DNA of 64,000 nucleotides from Sciscionella marina DSM 45152 (GCF_000379465.1 NZ_KB905465.1:1-64000), one strand, 5' to 3'; shown: positions 38,689 to 49,492, numbered from the stretch's first letter. The notes: generated by a model from the sequence alone, not told the origin. Made by a program: numbers and translations.

Positions 38689-41600
38689 TCAGCCGGCCTG
38701 TTTGTCCGTGTCCCGCAAACGCTGCGAGATGACCTTGGTGATCCCGTCGCCCTGCATGCTGACCCCGTAGAGCGCGTCGGCGATCTCCATGGTCGGCTTC
38801 TGGTGGGTGATGATGATCAGCTGCGAGGCGCCACGCAGTTCCTCGAGCAGCCCGATGAGCCTGCGCATATTGGTGTCGTCCAGCGCGGCCTCCACCTCGT
38901 CGAGCACGTAGAACGGCGAGGGCCGGGCGCGGAAGATGGCCACCAGCATGGCGACCGCGACGAGTGATTTCTCCCCGCCGGAGAGCAGCGAGAGCCGCTT
39001 GATCTTCTTGCCGGGCGGCCGGGCTTCCACGTCCACTCCGGTGGTGAGCATGTCGTCGGGCTCGGTGAGGATCATCCGCCCTTCACCACCGGGGAACAGC
39101 GTGGCGAACACGGTCTCGAATTCGCGGGCGACATCCTCGTAGGCGGTCGTGAACACTTCGAGGATCTTCTCGTCGACCTCTTTGACCACGGTGAGCAGAT
39201 CGCTCTGGGTCGCCTTGAGATCCTCGAGCTGAGTGGAGAGGAACTTGTACCGTTCCTCGAGGGCGGCGAATTCCTCGAGCGCGAGCGGGTTGACCTTGCC
39301 GAGGGTGGCGAGGTCTTTTTCCGCGCGCTTCGCCCTGCGCTGCTGGGTCTCCCGGTCGTAGGGTCCCGGCTGGGGCGCGACGACATCCTCGCCGCGTTCC
39401 TTGGCCGCCTCGTATTCGGCGACCTCGGTGGCGTTCGGCGGAACCGGGGCCGCGGGGCCGTATTCGTTGGCCAGATCCTCGAGCCCGATACCGAATTCCT
39501 CGGTGATCTTGGCTTCCAGCTGTTCGAGGCGCAGCCGCTGCTCGGCGCGCAGCACCTCGTCGCGGTGCACGGCATCGGTGAGCTTGTCGAGTTCGCTGGT
39601 GAGCTGGCGGACCTGGTTGCGGACCGCGTTCAGCTCCGCCTCGCGTTCGGCGCGCGCCTGCTTGGCGATATCGCGTTCCTCGGCGGCGCGGGCCAGGGAC
39701 ACCTCGATGCGCTCGATCGCGGTCTGGCCACCACTCACCACGAGGGACGCGATCCGCGCGCCCTCCGCGCGGGCGCGCGCGACCCGCTGGGCACGCTCCC
39801 GCGCCTCCCGCTCGGCCCGGGCGGCACGCAGCAGCTGGTCCGCTTTTCCTTGCACACCACGGTGTCGCTCTTCCGCGGTGCGCTGGTTCAGCCTGCTGTC
39901 CACTTCGGACTGACGGGCCGCGTTGAGCGCTTCCGCGATGCGATCGCGTTCCTCGGTGTCCGGCTCCGCCTCGAGTGGTTCGGCGTCCTGGGCCGCCTTG
40001 TAGCGTTCCTCGACCTCGGCGAGTTTCTCCAGTGCCGTGGCCCTGGATCCCTCGATGCGGTCCCGTTGTTCGGTCAGCCGCTGCACCTCGGCCGCCGCAC
40101 GCGAGGCGGTCTGGCGCAGCCCGTTGCGTACCTCGGCGGCGCGCGCGGCGTGCACCCGCGCCTCCCCGAGCGCGTCCTCGGCGGCCTTGACCTCTTCGCG
40201 GCGGGAACGCTGTTCGGCCTGCGCTCCTTCGAGCGCGGCCGCGGTCTCCTGCTTGGCCGCCTCGTGTTCGGCGAGCCTGGCCTTGGCCTCGTCCACCGCG
40301 GCCTGCATCTCGATGGTGCTCTGTTTTCCTTCCACACCACCGATCGCCCACTGCGCGCCGAACACATCGCCATCAGCGGTGACCGCGGACAGCTCCGGGT
40401 GGTCCGCCACGATACCGCGCGCCTGGCCCAGATCGGCGACCACGACCACGTTCTCGAGCGCGTGCCGCACTGCTTTCGCGAGCGATTCGGGTGCGGTGAC
40501 CAGATCGGCGGCGTACCGAGCTCCCTCGGGAAGCGCGATCCGTTGCACTTGCGCGGATCCGGCCCCACCGATCAGCAGTCCGGCCCGGCCCAGATCCTCG
40601 GAGCGGAGCAGTTCGAGCGCGCTGATCGCGTCCTGCCCGGAGGCGACGGCCACCGCCTCGGCGACCTTGCCCAGCGCCGCGGCGAGCGCGACCTCGGCGC
40701 CCGGTTCCACAGTGAGCAGCGTGGCCACCTTGCCGAGCAGCCCGGGAACCCGGTCGCCCGCACCGAGCAGCGCACCAGCGCCGTCCTTTGTGGACAGACC
40801 GATGGAGAGCGCGTCGACGCGTGCCTTCTCCGAGGCCATCTCCCGTTCGGTGACGCGTTCGGCCGCGGTGAGTTCCTCGACCCGCGCGGTCGCTGCCTCG
40901 AGCGCTTCCTTGGCCTGCTGGCGCCGTTCCCGCAGCCCGTCGTCGGACTCCTCGGTTTCGGTGCCGTCCTGGTCCGCCTCGGCGAGTTCCTCGGCCGCGG
41001 CCTCGGCCCGTTCCCGCGCCTCGGCGAGGTTCGCAGCCAGCCGCTCGCCCTCCTCCTCGGTCGCGGTCACCTTGCCGCGCAAGGTTTCCACTTCCCCGGA
41101 CAGCCGGGCCATGTCCTCACGCCGGTCCGCGACCGCGCGTACCGCGGCCATGTGTGCCTTCTCCGCGGCCTGCGCCTCGCGTTCGAGTTCGGTGCGCCGC
41201 TCGGTGGCCTCGGCGAGTGCCTCCCGCGCCTCCGTCACCGCCTCGGCCAGTTCGGCCTCCTGTTCGGCGACCTGTTCGGCCTCGGCCTCCAGTTCCTCCG
41301 GATCCCGTTGCCCGGACGGGGAATCCAGCTCGGCGGACAGGTGCCGATGGCGTTCCTCGGCGAGCCGCACGGTGCCGCGCAACCGTTCCGCGAGCGCGGA
41401 GAGCCGGTACCAGGTGTCCTGTGCCGCGTTGAGTTTCGGTGCGTCCGCCTCGAGCGCGGTCTCCAGCTCGGCCTGTTGCGAGGAGGCGACCTCGAGCGAC
41501 TGCTCCACCTCGCCGCGCCGCTGCCGGGCCTGCTGCTCGTCGGCCTGTTCCTTGCGCAGGTCTTCGCGCTGGGTCACCAGATCATCGGCGTACAGGCGCA

Positions 41601-42279
41601 GCTTGGCATCCCGTAGCTCGGACTGCACGGTCTGCGCCTTGCGGGCGATCTCGGCCTGTTTACCGAGCGGTTTGAGCTGACGGCGCAGTTCCGCGGTCAG
41701 ATCGTTGAGCCGATTGAGGTTCGCCTCCATGGCCTCGAGCTTGCGCAGCGCCTTTTCCTTGCGCTTGCGGTGTTTGAGCACACCCGCGGCCTCTTCGATG
41801 AAGGCCCTGCGCCCCTCCGGCTTGGACTCGAGGATCTGGGAGAGCTGCCCCTGGCCGACGATCACGTGCATCTCGCGCCCGATACCCGAGTCGGAGAGCA
41901 GTTCCTGCACATCCATCAGCCGGCAGGAGTTGCCGTTGATCTCGTACTCGCTGGCCCCGTCGCGGAACATCCGCCTGGTCACCGAGACCTCGGTGTAGTC
42001 GATGGGCAGTGCGCCGTCGTTGTTGTTGATGGTGAGCGTGACCTCGGCGCGCCCGAGCGGGGCCTTGCCCGCGGTGCCCGCGAAGATGACGTCCTCCATC
42101 TTCCCGCCGCGCAGGTCCTTGGCGCCCTGGGTGCCCATCACCCAGCGCAGCGCGTCGAGGACGTTCGACTTGCCCGATCCGTTCGGGCCGACCACGCAGG
42201 TGATCCCCGGCTCGAAGCGCAGTGTCGTGGCCGAGGCGAAGGACTTGAAGCCCTTCAGCGTCAAGCTCTTGAGGTGCAT
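38689..42279 (-). CDS. smc: Chromosome segregation protein SMC
   Basis: 1196 residues. ATPase of the SMC-ScpAB condensin that organises and segregates the chromosome. N-terminal Walker A GPNGSGKSN (31-39), Q-loop and FIEEAAGVLKHRKRKEKAL, long coiled coil (170-500), hinge (about 510-680, KVATLLTVEPGAEVALAAAL, AVTADGDVFGAQWAIGG), second coiled coil (690-1020), and C-terminal ABC signature LSLLSGGEKSLVAVAML with Walker B FYVLDEVEAALDD. Start ATG 42279 (MHLKSLTLKG). Synteny acyP-smc holds, but rnc-mutM has moved 15 kb upstream. Confidence 0.98.
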   Translation of the reverse strand: MHLKSLTLKGFKSFASATTLRFEPGITCVVGPNGSGKSNVLDALRWVMGTQGAKDLRGGKMEDVIFAGTAGKAPLGRAEVTLTINNNDGALPIDYTEVSVTRRMFRDGASEYEINGNSCRLMDVQELLSDSGIGREMHVIVGQGQLSQILESKPEGRRAFIEEAAGVLKHRKRKEKALRKLEAMEANLNRLNDLTAELRRQLKPLGKQAEIARKAQTVQSELRDAKLRLYADDLVTQREDLRKEQADEQQARQRRGEVEQSLEVASSQQAELETALEADAPKLNAAQDTWYRLSALAERLRGTVRLAEERHRHLSAELDSPSGQRDPEELEAEAEQVAEQEAELAEAVTEAREALAEATERRTELEREAQAAEKAHMAAVRAVADRREDMARLSGEVETLRGKVTATEEEGERLAANLAEARERAEAAAEELAEADQDGTETEESDDGLRERRQQAKEALEAATARVEELTAAERVTEREMASEKARVDALSIGLSTKDGAGALLGAGDRVPGLLGKVATLLTVEPGAEVALAAALGKVAEAVAVASGQDAISALELLRSEDLGRAGLLIGGAGSAQVQRIALPEGARYAADLVTAPESLAKAVRHALENVVVVADLGQARGIVADHPELSAVTADGDVFGAQWAIGGVEGKQSTIEMQAAVDEAKARLAEHEAAKQETAAALEGAQAEQRSRREEVKAAEDALGEARVHAARAAEVRNGLRQTASRAAAEVQRLTEQRDRIEGSRATALEKLAEVEERYKAAQDAEPLEAEPDTEERDRIAEALNAARQSEVDSRLNQRTAEERHRGVQGKADQLLRAARAEREARERAQRVARARAEGARIASLVVSGGQTAIERIEVSLARAAEERDIAKQARAEREAELNAVRNQVRQLTSELDKLTDAVHRDEVLRAEQRLRLEQLEAKITEEFGIGLEDLANEYGPAAPVPPNATEVAEYEAAKERGEDVVAPQPGPYDRETQQRRAKRAEKDLATLGKVNPLALEEFAALEERYKFLSTQLEDLKATQSDLLTVVKEVDEKILEVFTTAYEDVAREFETVFATLFPGGEGRMILTEPDDMLTTGVDVEARPPGKKIKRLSLLSGGEKSLVAVAMLVAIFRARPSPFYVLDEVEAALDDTNMRRLIGLLEELRGASQLIIITHQKPTMEIADALYGVSMQGDGITKVISQRLRDTDKQAG

Positions 42280-42458
42280 ATGTGCACGGCCTCCCCGGTT
42301 TCGACTCCTCGAGGAAGGGTACCCGCGCCAGCCGCGCGGACCGCGCACCGCACCGCGTGTCGCGCCGATGAACCCGGTCGAGACCGTGGTATATGAGCCT
42401 GCTGGGGCTGCTGTGACGGCTGTGCCCAGCGGTTCGAGAGACCATACCGTTCGACGCG

Positions 42459-42758
42459 CTATCGTTCGACGAAACCGGTGATCCCACCGTGCGGCTCGCT
42501 CCACCGGGCACTCACCCCGGCGACCCGGCCCGGCGAGGCGCCACCCTCCAGAAGGGCGAGCAGCCGTTCGCACTCGGGAACCGCACCCTCGGCGATCACC
42601 TCGACCCGCCCGTCCCGCAGGTTGGCCGCACTGCCCACGAGCCCGAGCTCGAGCGCCCGCGAGCGCACCCACCAGCGAAAACCGACCCCCTGTACTGTCC
42701 CGCGGACCCACGCGGTCAGGCGCGCGGGCCCATTCGGCTTGCCGGATTTTTCGCCCAT
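42459..42758 (-). CDS. Acylphosphatase
   Basis: 99 residues. Hydrolyses acyl phosphates. The signature VRGTVQGVGFRWWVRSRAL contains the catalytic arginine (GVGFR) and the NLRDGRVEVIAEG segment the catalytic asparagine. Length typical. It precedes smc by 179 nt, its usual neighbour in actinobacteria. Confidence 0.95.
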   Translation of the reverse strand: MGEKSGKPNGPARLTAWVRGTVQGVGFRWWVRSRALELGLVGSAANLRDGRVEVIAEGAVPECERLLALLEGGASPGRVAGVSARWSEPHGGITGFVER

Positions 42759-42812
42759 ATGGCAAATGATAAAGTTCCCCCGGCTCTATCAGCCCGTCAG
42801 GAGTGACAGCTC

Positions 42813-43442
42813 ATGAGCAATCCCCATTCTCGCGCGGAACAGGCTCCACCGGCCGCGTCGGCCGGGTCCCGGCCATGGGCACTGCTTTCCATGTCCGGGG
42901 TCGCCGTGGCCACCCTGTGTGCCGCGGTGGCCGGTCTGGTCGGGAACAGTGACGAGCCGGGCAAGAACGTGGCCGCGGTCCAGCCGGGCACCCAGCAGGA
43001 CGACGCGCACCAGCGGTTCCAGTCCCCGAACGGCCAGGCGACCCAGGGCATGACCGCCCCGGCCACCACGACCAAGCGCGCCCCGGACGGTTCGATGGTC
43101 GTCGTCGCGATGCACCCGAACCCGGACGGCACCGTCACCACGGTCACCACCCGCACCGCGCCGGACGGGTCCACGACCACCTCCACCAATCAGCCCGGTT
43201 CCCCGGACAACCCCGGCAGGCCCGGAGGCAACCGGCCTGCTCCGCCGCCGTGGACCCCGCCGACGAGTCAACCGACCCAGCCGACGAGCCGCCCGACGAC
43301 GGATCCGCCGAGCAGCCCGACCTGGACGGCGAGCCCGATCCCGACGCACACCACGCCGCCCACCTCGGAAACGAGCTCGCCTCCGACGCACACCAGCACC
43401 TCGGACCCGGGCGGCAGCGCGAGCACGTTGCCCGAGAACTAG
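42813..43442 (+). CDS. Hypothetical membrane-anchored Pro/Thr-rich protein
   Basis: 209 residues. A short cytoplasmic N-terminus, one membrane segment (ALLSMSGVAVATLCAAVAGLVG, about 28-48), then an extracytoplasmic part rich in Thr, Pro, Ser and Gly (PTSQPTQPTSRPTTDPPS, TSETSSPPTHTSTSDPGG). It contains two VVVAMHPNPDGTVTTV and RTAPDGSTTT-like repeats of APDGS-T. No enzyme motif. Probably a surface or wall-spanning stalk and likely to be O-mannosylated (inference). Convergent with kdpE, overlapping by 4 nt. Start ATG 42813. Confidence 0.75.
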   Translation: MSNPHSRAEQAPPAASAGSRPWALLSMSGVAVATLCAAVAGLVGNSDEPGKNVAAVQPGTQQDDAHQRFQSPNGQATQGMTAPATTTKRAPDGSMVVVAMHPNPDGTVTTVTTRTAPDGSTTTSTNQPGSPDNPGRPGGNRPAPPPWTPPTSQPTQPTSRPTTDPPSSPTWTASPIPTHTTPPTSETSSPPTHTSTSDPGGSASTLPEN

Positions 43443-44125
43443 AGCTGGAAGCGGTAGCCCATTCCCGGCTCGGTGAGCAGGTGACGCGGGCGCGCCGGTT
43501 CCGGTTCGAGCTTGCGGCGTAGCTGCGCGAGATAGACGCGCAGGTAATGCGATTCGGTGGCGTATGCGGGTCCCCACACATCCTGCAGCAACTGTTTCTG
43601 CGCGACGAGCTTGCCGCGGTTGCGGGTCAAAACCTCGAGCACGCCCCATTCGGTGGGGGTCAAGTGCACCTCGGTGCCGTCCCGGTGCACGGTCTTGCGC
43701 ACCAGGTCGACGGTGAAGCTCGCGGTCTCGATCACCGCCTGCTCCCCCTCCGCGGGCGCGGTCGCCGCCCTGCGCACCGCGGCACGCAGCCGGGCGAGCA
43801 GTTCGTCCATGCCGAAGGGTTTGGTCACGTAGTCATCGGCGCCCGCGTCGAGCGCGGCGACCTTGTCCCCGGAATCGGTGCGTGCGGAGAGCACCAGGAT
43901 CGGGATACTGGTCCAGCCCCGGATGCCCTCGATCACCTCCGCGCCGTCCAGATCGGGCAGGCCGAGATCGAGCACCACCACATCGGGTTTGCCGTCCGCG
44001 GCCGCGCGCAGGGCCGTGGCCCCGTCCGCCGCGGTGAGCACCGTGTATCCGCGTGCCGTGAGGTTGATCCGCAGCGCGCGCAGGATCTGCGGCTCGTCGT
44101 CCACCACCAGCACCGTGGTTGTCAT
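43439..44125 (-). CDS. kdpE: KdpE response regulator
   Basis: 228 residues. OmpR/PhoB-type regulator: receiver domain with acidic pair DDE at 9-11, phospho-acceptor D in VVLDLGLPDLDG, conserved T/S (LSAR) and lysine (VTKPF), then a winged helix (LTPTEWGVLEVLTRNRGKLV ... ESHYLRVYLAQLRRKLE). It activates the kdpFABC genes upon KdpD signalling at low K+. ATGA-coupled behind kdpD. Confidence 0.96.
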   Translation of the reverse strand: MTTTVLVVDDEPQILRALRINLTARGYTVLTAADGATALRAAADGKPDVVVLDLGLPDLDGAEVIEGIRGWTSIPILVLSARTDSGDKVAALDAGADDYVTKPFGMDELLARLRAAVRRAATAPAEGEQAVIETASFTVDLVRKTVHRDGTEVHLTPTEWGVLEVLTRNRGKLVAQKQLLQDVWGPAYATESHYLRVYLAQLRRKLEPEPARPRHLLTEPGMGYRFQL

Positions 44126-46689
44126 GACCTGGGCTCCCTCTCCCGCGAGACCTGTTCGGCCGCGCTCTGCTCGTTCGATACCGCAGCGACCGGCAGCGCG
44201 ATCACGACCGTGAGCCCACCGCCCGGGGTGTCCTCGGCCCGGATGCTGCCACCCATCGCCTCGGTGAAGCCGCGCGCCACGGCGAGACCGAGGCCGACCC
44301 CGCTGCTGGAGTCCCGGTCGCCGAGCCGCTGAAACGGCGCGAACAGTTCTTCACTGGCGTGCTTGGGGATCCCCGGACCGTGGTCGATGATGCGCAGCTG
44401 CTCCTCCCCCGCGTGCTCGCTGGCCCGCACCTCGACGACGGGGTCCCCTTCGTGCGCCGTACCACGGCCGTGCCGCAGCGCGTTGTCGATGACATTGGCG
44501 GCCACCCGCTCGAGCAGCCCGGGATCGGCCTGCACCGGCGGAAGCGATTCGGCGACGTGTGTGGACACGAGGTGCCGCTCGTCGATCCCGGCCATGGCCC
44601 TGGCCACGATCTCGTCGAAGCCGATCGCCCTGGACTGGACGGTCACCGCCCCGGTCGCGATCCGCGAGGAGTCGAGCAGGTTCCCCACCAGCGCGGTCAG
44701 CCGGTCCGTGGACTCCTCGATCGCGGCGAGCAGTTCCCCGGTGTCCGCCTCCGACAGCGCGAGTTCGGGATCCCGCAGGCTGCCGATGCAGGCCTTGATC
44801 GAGGTCAGCGGGGTACGCAGATCGTGCCCGACCGCGGAGAGCAGTGCGGTGCGCAGTGCGGTGGCCTCCGCGTTACGCCTCGACTCGGCGGCCTCCGCGG
44901 CCATCCGCTGCTGGCGCAGGGCCAGCAGCGCCTGCCCGGCCGCGGTCTCCAGGGTGCCCCGGTCGCGGGCCTGCAAAGCCTTGCCGCGCAACGAAAGGCT
45001 GACTTCGTCGGTGACCTTGACCTCGACATCCCCGGTGTCCGGCGCGCTGCACGGGTTGTCCCCGGTGGAGGCGACACAGGTCCAGCCGCCGCCACCGCGT
45101 TCGAGCAGCGCGGCCGAATCCTGGCCGAAGTTCTCCACGATCTTGGCCAGCAGCCGTGGCAGCGGATCGGGGCGCATCATCACCCGCGCATAAGAGGCGA
45201 GCAGCGCGGCCTCGGTGCGGGCCCTGGCCGCCTGGGTCGCCCGCCGCGCCGCCCGGTCCACGACGAGGGCTACGAGCAGGGCGACCACGAGCATGGTGAT
45301 CAGGGTGATCAGGTTCTCCGGGGTGGAGATGGTCAGGGTGCTCACCGGGGGCACGAAGAACCAGTTCAGCAGCAGCCCGCCGAGTACCGCGGAGAGCAGC
45401 GCCGGGCCTAACCCACCCACCAGCGCCACGACCACCGTGGCCAGTACGAACCCGGCGACATTGGTGGACATGTCGAGCGTGCTGGCCAGTGCGATCCCGC
45501 CGCCGGTCACCGCGCAGGGAGCGAGCAGGCCGAGCACCCAGCCGAGGATCCGCCTCGTGCGGGACAGTGGGCTGCGGGTGAACGGATTACGCAGCCCGCG
45601 TGCCGCCTCGGCATGGGTGACCATGTGCACGTCGATCGTGCCGGACTCGCGGACCACGGTGGCGCCGATCCCCTCGTCCAGCAGCCGCGCCAGCCGGGAG
45701 CGCCGGGATGTGCCCACGACCAGCTGGGTGGCATTGACCCCGCGGGCGAATTCGAGCAGTGCGCTCGGCACATCGTCCCCGACCAGGGTGTGCCAGCTCG
45801 CGCCCAGTTCGTCGGCGAGCTTGCGGGCCTTGGCCACCGCGCGCGGATCCGCTCCGGCGAGCCCGTCCCCGCGCAGAATGTGCAGCGCGAGCAGTTCCCC
45901 GCCCGCGCGGTTCGCGATCCGGCGCGCGCGCCGCAGCAGCGTCTCCGATTCGGGGCCGGTGGTCACCGCGACCACGACGCGCTCGCGGGTCTCCCAGGTC
46001 TCGGTGATGCTCTGCTGTTCGCGGTACCGCTGCAGCGCCACGTCGACCTGGTCGGCGACCCACAGCAGGGCCAGCTCGCGCAGCGCGATCAGGTTTCCCG
46101 GCCGGAAGTAGTTGCCCAGCGCCGCGTCGATGCGCTCGGCCGAGTAGACGTTGCCGTGCGCGAGCCGCCGCCGCAGCGCCTCCGGGGTGATGTCCACCAG
46201 CTCGACCTGTTCGGCGGCACGCACCACCTCGTCCGGGACCGTCTCCTGCTGGCGAGCCCCGGTGATCGTGGTGACCACGTCGTTGAGGCTCTCCAGGTGC
46301 TGCACGTTCACCGTGGACAGCACGTCGATCCCGGCCTCGAGCAGTTCCTCGATGTCCTGCCAGCGTTTGGGATTGCGCGAACCCTCCACATTGGTGTGCG
46401 CGAGCTCGTCCACGACGACCACCTCGGGCGCGCGGGCGAGCACCGCCTCCACGTCGAGCTCGCCGAACTCCCGTTCGCGGTGGCGCATTTGCTTGCGGGG
46501 CAGCACTTCGAGCCCGTCGAGCAGCGCGGCGGTCTTCTTCCGCCCGTGCGTCTCGACGAGCCCGACCAGCACATCGGTGCCGCGCTCATGGCGCCGGTGA
46601 GCCTCGCCGAGCATGGCGAAGGTCTTCCCGACCCCCGGCGCGGCACCGAGGTAGATGCGCAGCTCACCCCGCCGCTTCGAATCCGTCAC
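44122..46689 (-). CDS. kdpD: KdpD sensor histidine kinase
   Basis: 855 residues. N-terminal KdpD domain with Walker A-like GAAPGVGKT (15-23), a USP-like domain (about 240-370), four membrane helices (about 390-490), a GAF-like region, then HisKA AVGHDLRTPLTSIK with the phospho-accepting histidine and HATPase motifs NVIDNALRHGRG, DHGPGIP and GVGLGLAVARGF. Senses K+ limitation and turgor and phosphorylates KdpE. GTG start 46689. It lies 72 nt behind kdpC and forms the tail of the kdp unit. Confidence 0.97.
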   Translation of the reverse strand: MTDSKRRGELRIYLGAAPGVGKTFAMLGEAHRRHERGTDVLVGLVETHGRKKTAALLDGLEVLPRKQMRHREREFGELDVEAVLARAPEVVVVDELAHTNVEGSRNPKRWQDIEELLEAGIDVLSTVNVQHLESLNDVVTTITGARQQETVPDEVVRAAEQVELVDITPEALRRRLAHGNVYSAERIDAALGNYFRPGNLIALRELALLWVADQVDVALQRYREQQSITETWETRERVVVAVTTGPESETLLRRARRIANRAGGELLALHILRGDGLAGADPRAVAKARKLADELGASWHTLVGDDVPSALLEFARGVNATQLVVGTSRRSRLARLLDEGIGATVVRESGTIDVHMVTHAEAARGLRNPFTRSPLSRTRRILGWVLGLLAPCAVTGGGIALASTLDMSTNVAGFVLATVVVALVGGLGPALLSAVLGGLLLNWFFVPPVSTLTISTPENLITLITMLVVALLVALVVDRAARRATQAARARTEAALLASYARVMMRPDPLPRLLAKIVENFGQDSAALLERGGGGWTCVASTGDNPCSAPDTGDVEVKVTDEVSLSLRGKALQARDRGTLETAAGQALLALRQQRMAAEAAESRRNAEATALRTALLSAVGHDLRTPLTSIKACIGSLRDPELALSEADTGELLAAIEESTDRLTALVGNLLDSSRIATGAVTVQSRAIGFDEIVARAMAGIDERHLVSTHVAESLPPVQADPGLLERVAANVIDNALRHGRGTAHEGDPVVEVRASEHAGEEQLRIIDHGPGIPKHASEELFAPFQRLGDRDSSSGVGLGLAVARGFTEAMGGSIRAEDTPGGGLTVVIALPVAAVSNEQSAAEQVSREREPRS

Positions 46690-46761
46690 GATACTCAGTG
46701 TGCAGCAATTTCGCGCGGGACACCCGCACCCGGTCGACAGCCATGACCGGCAAGGCGTCGA

Positions 46762-47394
46762 TCATCGGCCATGGCTGCCTCCGAGCTTCTTGATCGCGAG
46801 GTTGAGCTGCAGCACGTTCACCGTCGGTGCGCCCAGCATTCCCAGCTGGCGGCCCGCGGTGTGCTCGGCGATCAGCCTCCGCACCGCGTCCGGGTCGAGG
46901 TGGTTGACCCGGGCGACCCGGGGCGCCTGCAGTTCGGCATAGGCCGGGCCGATGTCCGGATCGAGCCCGGAACCCGAAGCGGTGACCGCGTCGGCGGGGA
47001 CCCGGTCCGGGGTGACACCCTCGCGCCCGGCGATGGCCTCCTTGCGTTCGAGCAGCAGTCCGCGCAGCTCGGTGCTGTCCCCGGACAGGTTGGAGCCCCC
47101 GGATGTGCTCGGATCCGCCGGGCCGAGCGCGCCCTTGGCGCTGGCCGAAGCACGGTTGTGGAAGTACGGGTCCGCGGCGGGGTTCTTCGCCACCGGGTCG
47201 ATCCCGATCAGCCGGGACCCGACGACCTGGCCGTCCAGTTTCACCTGGGATCCCTCGGCGTTCGACTGTAGGCCGGGAATCCGGGAAACCCCGTACACCG
47301 CAAGCGGATAACAGATCCCGAGGATCACGGTGAGCACGATCAGCAGCCGCAGCCCCGCCCCGGTCTGCCGCAGTACAGAGGTGAACCAGCGCAT
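46762..47394 (-). CDS. kdpC: K+-transporting ATPase subunit KdpC
   Basis: 210 residues. Single N-terminal membrane helix (LLIVLTVILGICYPLAVYGV) and a periplasm-side domain with the family signature ADPYFHNRASAS, SNLSG, VTASGSGLDPDIGPAYAELQ and LNLAI near the C-terminus. It raises the ATP affinity of KdpB. ATG 47394 (MRWFTSVLRQ), 4 nt past the kdpB stop. Confidence 0.96.
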   Translation of the reverse strand: MRWFTSVLRQTGAGLRLLIVLTVILGICYPLAVYGVSRIPGLQSNAEGSQVKLDGQVVGSRLIGIDPVAKNPAADPYFHNRASASAKGALGPADPSTSGGSNLSGDSTELRGLLLERKEAIAGREGVTPDRVPADAVTASGSGLDPDIGPAYAELQAPRVARVNHLDPDAVRRLIAEHTAGRQLGMLGAPTVNVLQLNLAIKKLGGSHGR

Positions 47395-47398
47395 TGGC

Positions 47399-49492
47399 TC
47401 ATGCTCCAATCAGTCGGCCGATGACCAGGTCGATCAGCCAGATGCATACGAAGGGGGTGATGACCCCGCCGAGCCCGTACACGAGCAGGTTGCGGCGCAG
47501 GAGTTTCGTCGCGGAGACCGCGCGGTAGCTCACCCCGCGCAGCGCGAGCGGGATCAGCCCGATGATGATCAGCGCGTTGAACACCACCGCGGACAGGATC
47601 GCCGAGGTCGGCGAGGCCAGGTGCATGATGTTCAGCTTGCCGAGCTGCGGATAGATCCCGGCGAACATGGCGGGCAGGATCGCGAAATACTTGGCGAGGT
47701 CGTTGGCCACGCTGAACGTGGTCAGCGCGCCACGGGTGATCAGCAACTGCTTGCCGATCCGCACGATCTCGATCAGCTTCGTGGGATCCGAATCGAGGTC
47801 GACCATGTTGCCGGCCTCTTTCGCCGCGGCGGTCCCGGTGTTCATCGCGACCCCGACATCGGCCTTCGCGAGCGCGGGGGCATCGTTCGTGCCGTCCCCG
47901 GTCATCGCGACCAGCCGCCCGCCCTCTTGTTCCTGACTGATCAGCGCGAGCTTGTCCTCCGGGGTGGCCTCGGCGAGGAAGTCGTCCACCCCGGCCTCCT
48001 CGGCGATCGCCTTGGCGGTCAACGGGTTGTCCCCGGTGATCATCACGGTGCGGATACCCATGGCGCGCAGTTCCGCGAACCGTTCGCGCATCCCCGGTTT
48101 GACCACATCGGAGAGCCGGATCACCCCGCGCACCACCGCGCGGCCGTGCACGAGTTCCGCGCACAGCAAGGGAGTTCCGCCCTGGGCGCTGATCGTGTCC
48201 ACGCATGCTTGTGTCATGTCCGGCACGGTGCCGCCGTGTTCGGTGACCCAGGCACACACCGCGGCGGTGGCCCCCTTGCGGACCTGGCGGGCGCCGAGGT
48301 CGATGCCGCTCATCCTGGTGCGCGCGGTGAACGGCACGAACTCACCGTCCTGTTCGGCCTCCCCCGCTTCGGCGGCGAGACCGTAGCGCTGCACGCACAG
48401 GTCCACGATGCTGCGCCCCTCGGGCGTTTCGTCGGCGAGACTGGAAAGCCGCGCGGCCTCGGCGAGCGCCTGTTCGTCCCCGAAAGCGATGAGCTCGGTC
48501 GCCTGCCGGTTGCCGAAGGTGATCGTCCCGGTCTTGTCCAGCAGCAGCGTGTCCACATCGCCCGCAGCCTCGACCGCGCGCCCGGACATGGCGAGCACAT
48601 TGCGCCGCACCAGCCGGTCCATGCCCGCGATCCCGATCGCAGACAGCAGCGCGCCGATCGTGGTCGGGATGAGGCAGACCAGCAGCGCGGTCAGGGTGAC
48701 CACCGACTGCTGGGATCCCGAGTAGGCCGCCATCGGTTGCAGCGCGAGCACCGCGAGCAGGAAGATGATCGTCAGTACCGAGAGCAGGATGGTCAGCGCC
48801 ACCTCGTTCGGTGTCTTCTGCCGCGAAGCACCTTCCACGAGCCCGATCATCTTGTCCACAAAGGACTCGCCCGGCTTCGTCGTGATGCGCACGACGATCC
48901 GGTCGGAGAGCACCGTGGTCCCACCGGTCACCGAAGAACGGTCACCGCCGGATTCCCGGATGACGGGCGCGGATTCACCGGTGATCGCGGACTCGTCCAC
49001 GGTCGCGATGCCCTCGATGACATCCCCGTCGCCCGGGATCGCCTGCCCGGCCTCGACGACCACGTGATCCCCGATGTCCAGATCCGTTCCGGAAATCTCG
49101 GTGACCGAACCGTCCTCGGCGAGTTTGTGCGCGACGGTATCTTTTTTGGTGCGGCGCAAGGATTCCGCCTGCGCCTTACCGCGGCCCTCGGCCACCGCCT
49201 CGGCCACGTTCGCGAAGAACACGGTGAACCACAGCCACAATGCCACCGCGATGGAGAAACCGGGCTGACCGCTCCCGGTGATCAGCTGCCCGATGGCGAA
49301 CACGGTGACCAGCACCGAGCCGATCCACACCACGAACAGCACCGGATTGCGCAGCTGGTGGCGTGGGCCGAGTCTGCCCACGGCGTCCGGGACCGCCTTG
49401 GCGATCTGCGCGGGACCGAAAGCGCGCGCGACCGGTTTTTCGTTGGCCTGCACGGGTTCCACTTCGGGCTCCGGGGTTTTGGTGATGGTCAT
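47399..49492 (-). CDS. kdpB: K+-transporting P-type ATPase subunit KdpB
   Basis: 697 residues. P-type ATPase that energises K+ uptake through KdpA. Phosphorylation motif [10 protein letters not shown], actuator TGESAPV, hinge [21 protein letters not shown], plus the KdpB-specific [15 protein letters not shown] helix. Its start MTITKTPE overlaps a 31-codon linker ORF by ATGA instead of overlapping kdpA. kdpC follows after 4 nt. Confidence 0.98.
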   Translation of the reverse strand: MTITKTPEPEVEPVQANEKPVARAFGPAQIAKAVPDAVGRLGPRHQLRNPVLFVVWIGSVLVTVFAIGQLITGSGQPGFSIAVALWLWFTVFFANVAEAVAEGRGKAQAESLRRTKKDTVAHKLAEDGSVTEISGTDLDIGDHVVVEAGQAIPGDGDVIEGIATVDESAITGESAPVIRESGGDRSSVTGGTTVLSDRIVVRITTKPGESFVDKMIGLVEGASRQKTPNEVALTILLSVLTIIFLLAVLALQPMAAYSGSQQSVVTLTALLVCLIPTTIGALLSAIGIAGMDRLVRRNVLAMSGRAVEAAGDVDTLLLDKTGTITFGNRQATELIAFGDEQALAEAARLSSLADETPEGRSIVDLCVQRYGLAAEAGEAEQDGEFVPFTARTRMSGIDLGARQVRKGATAAVCAWVTEHGGTVPDMTQACVDTISAQGGTPLLCAELVHGRAVVRGVIRLSDVVKPGMRERFAELRAMGIRTVMITGDNPLTAKAIAEEAGVDDFLAEATPEDKLALISQEQEGGRLVAMTGDGTNDAPALAKADVGVAMNTGTAAAKEAGNMVDLDSDPTKLIEIVRIGKQLLITRGALTTFSVANDLAKYFAILPAMFAGIYPQLGKLNIMHLASPTSAILSAVVFNALIIIGLIPLALRGVSYRAVSATKLLRRNLLVYGLGGVITPFVCIWLIDLVIGRLIGA

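Noticed and set aside
39565-41616. Long plus-strand frames antisense to smc
   Set aside because: Low-complexity Ser/Ala/Arg or Gly/Leu sequences without conserved motifs; smc is intact on the other strand.
42448-42471. Direct repeat CGTTCGACG (15-bp period) upstream of smc
   Set aside because: Short, G/C-rich and overlapping the acyP stop; can arise by chance in this base composition and no regulator is implied.
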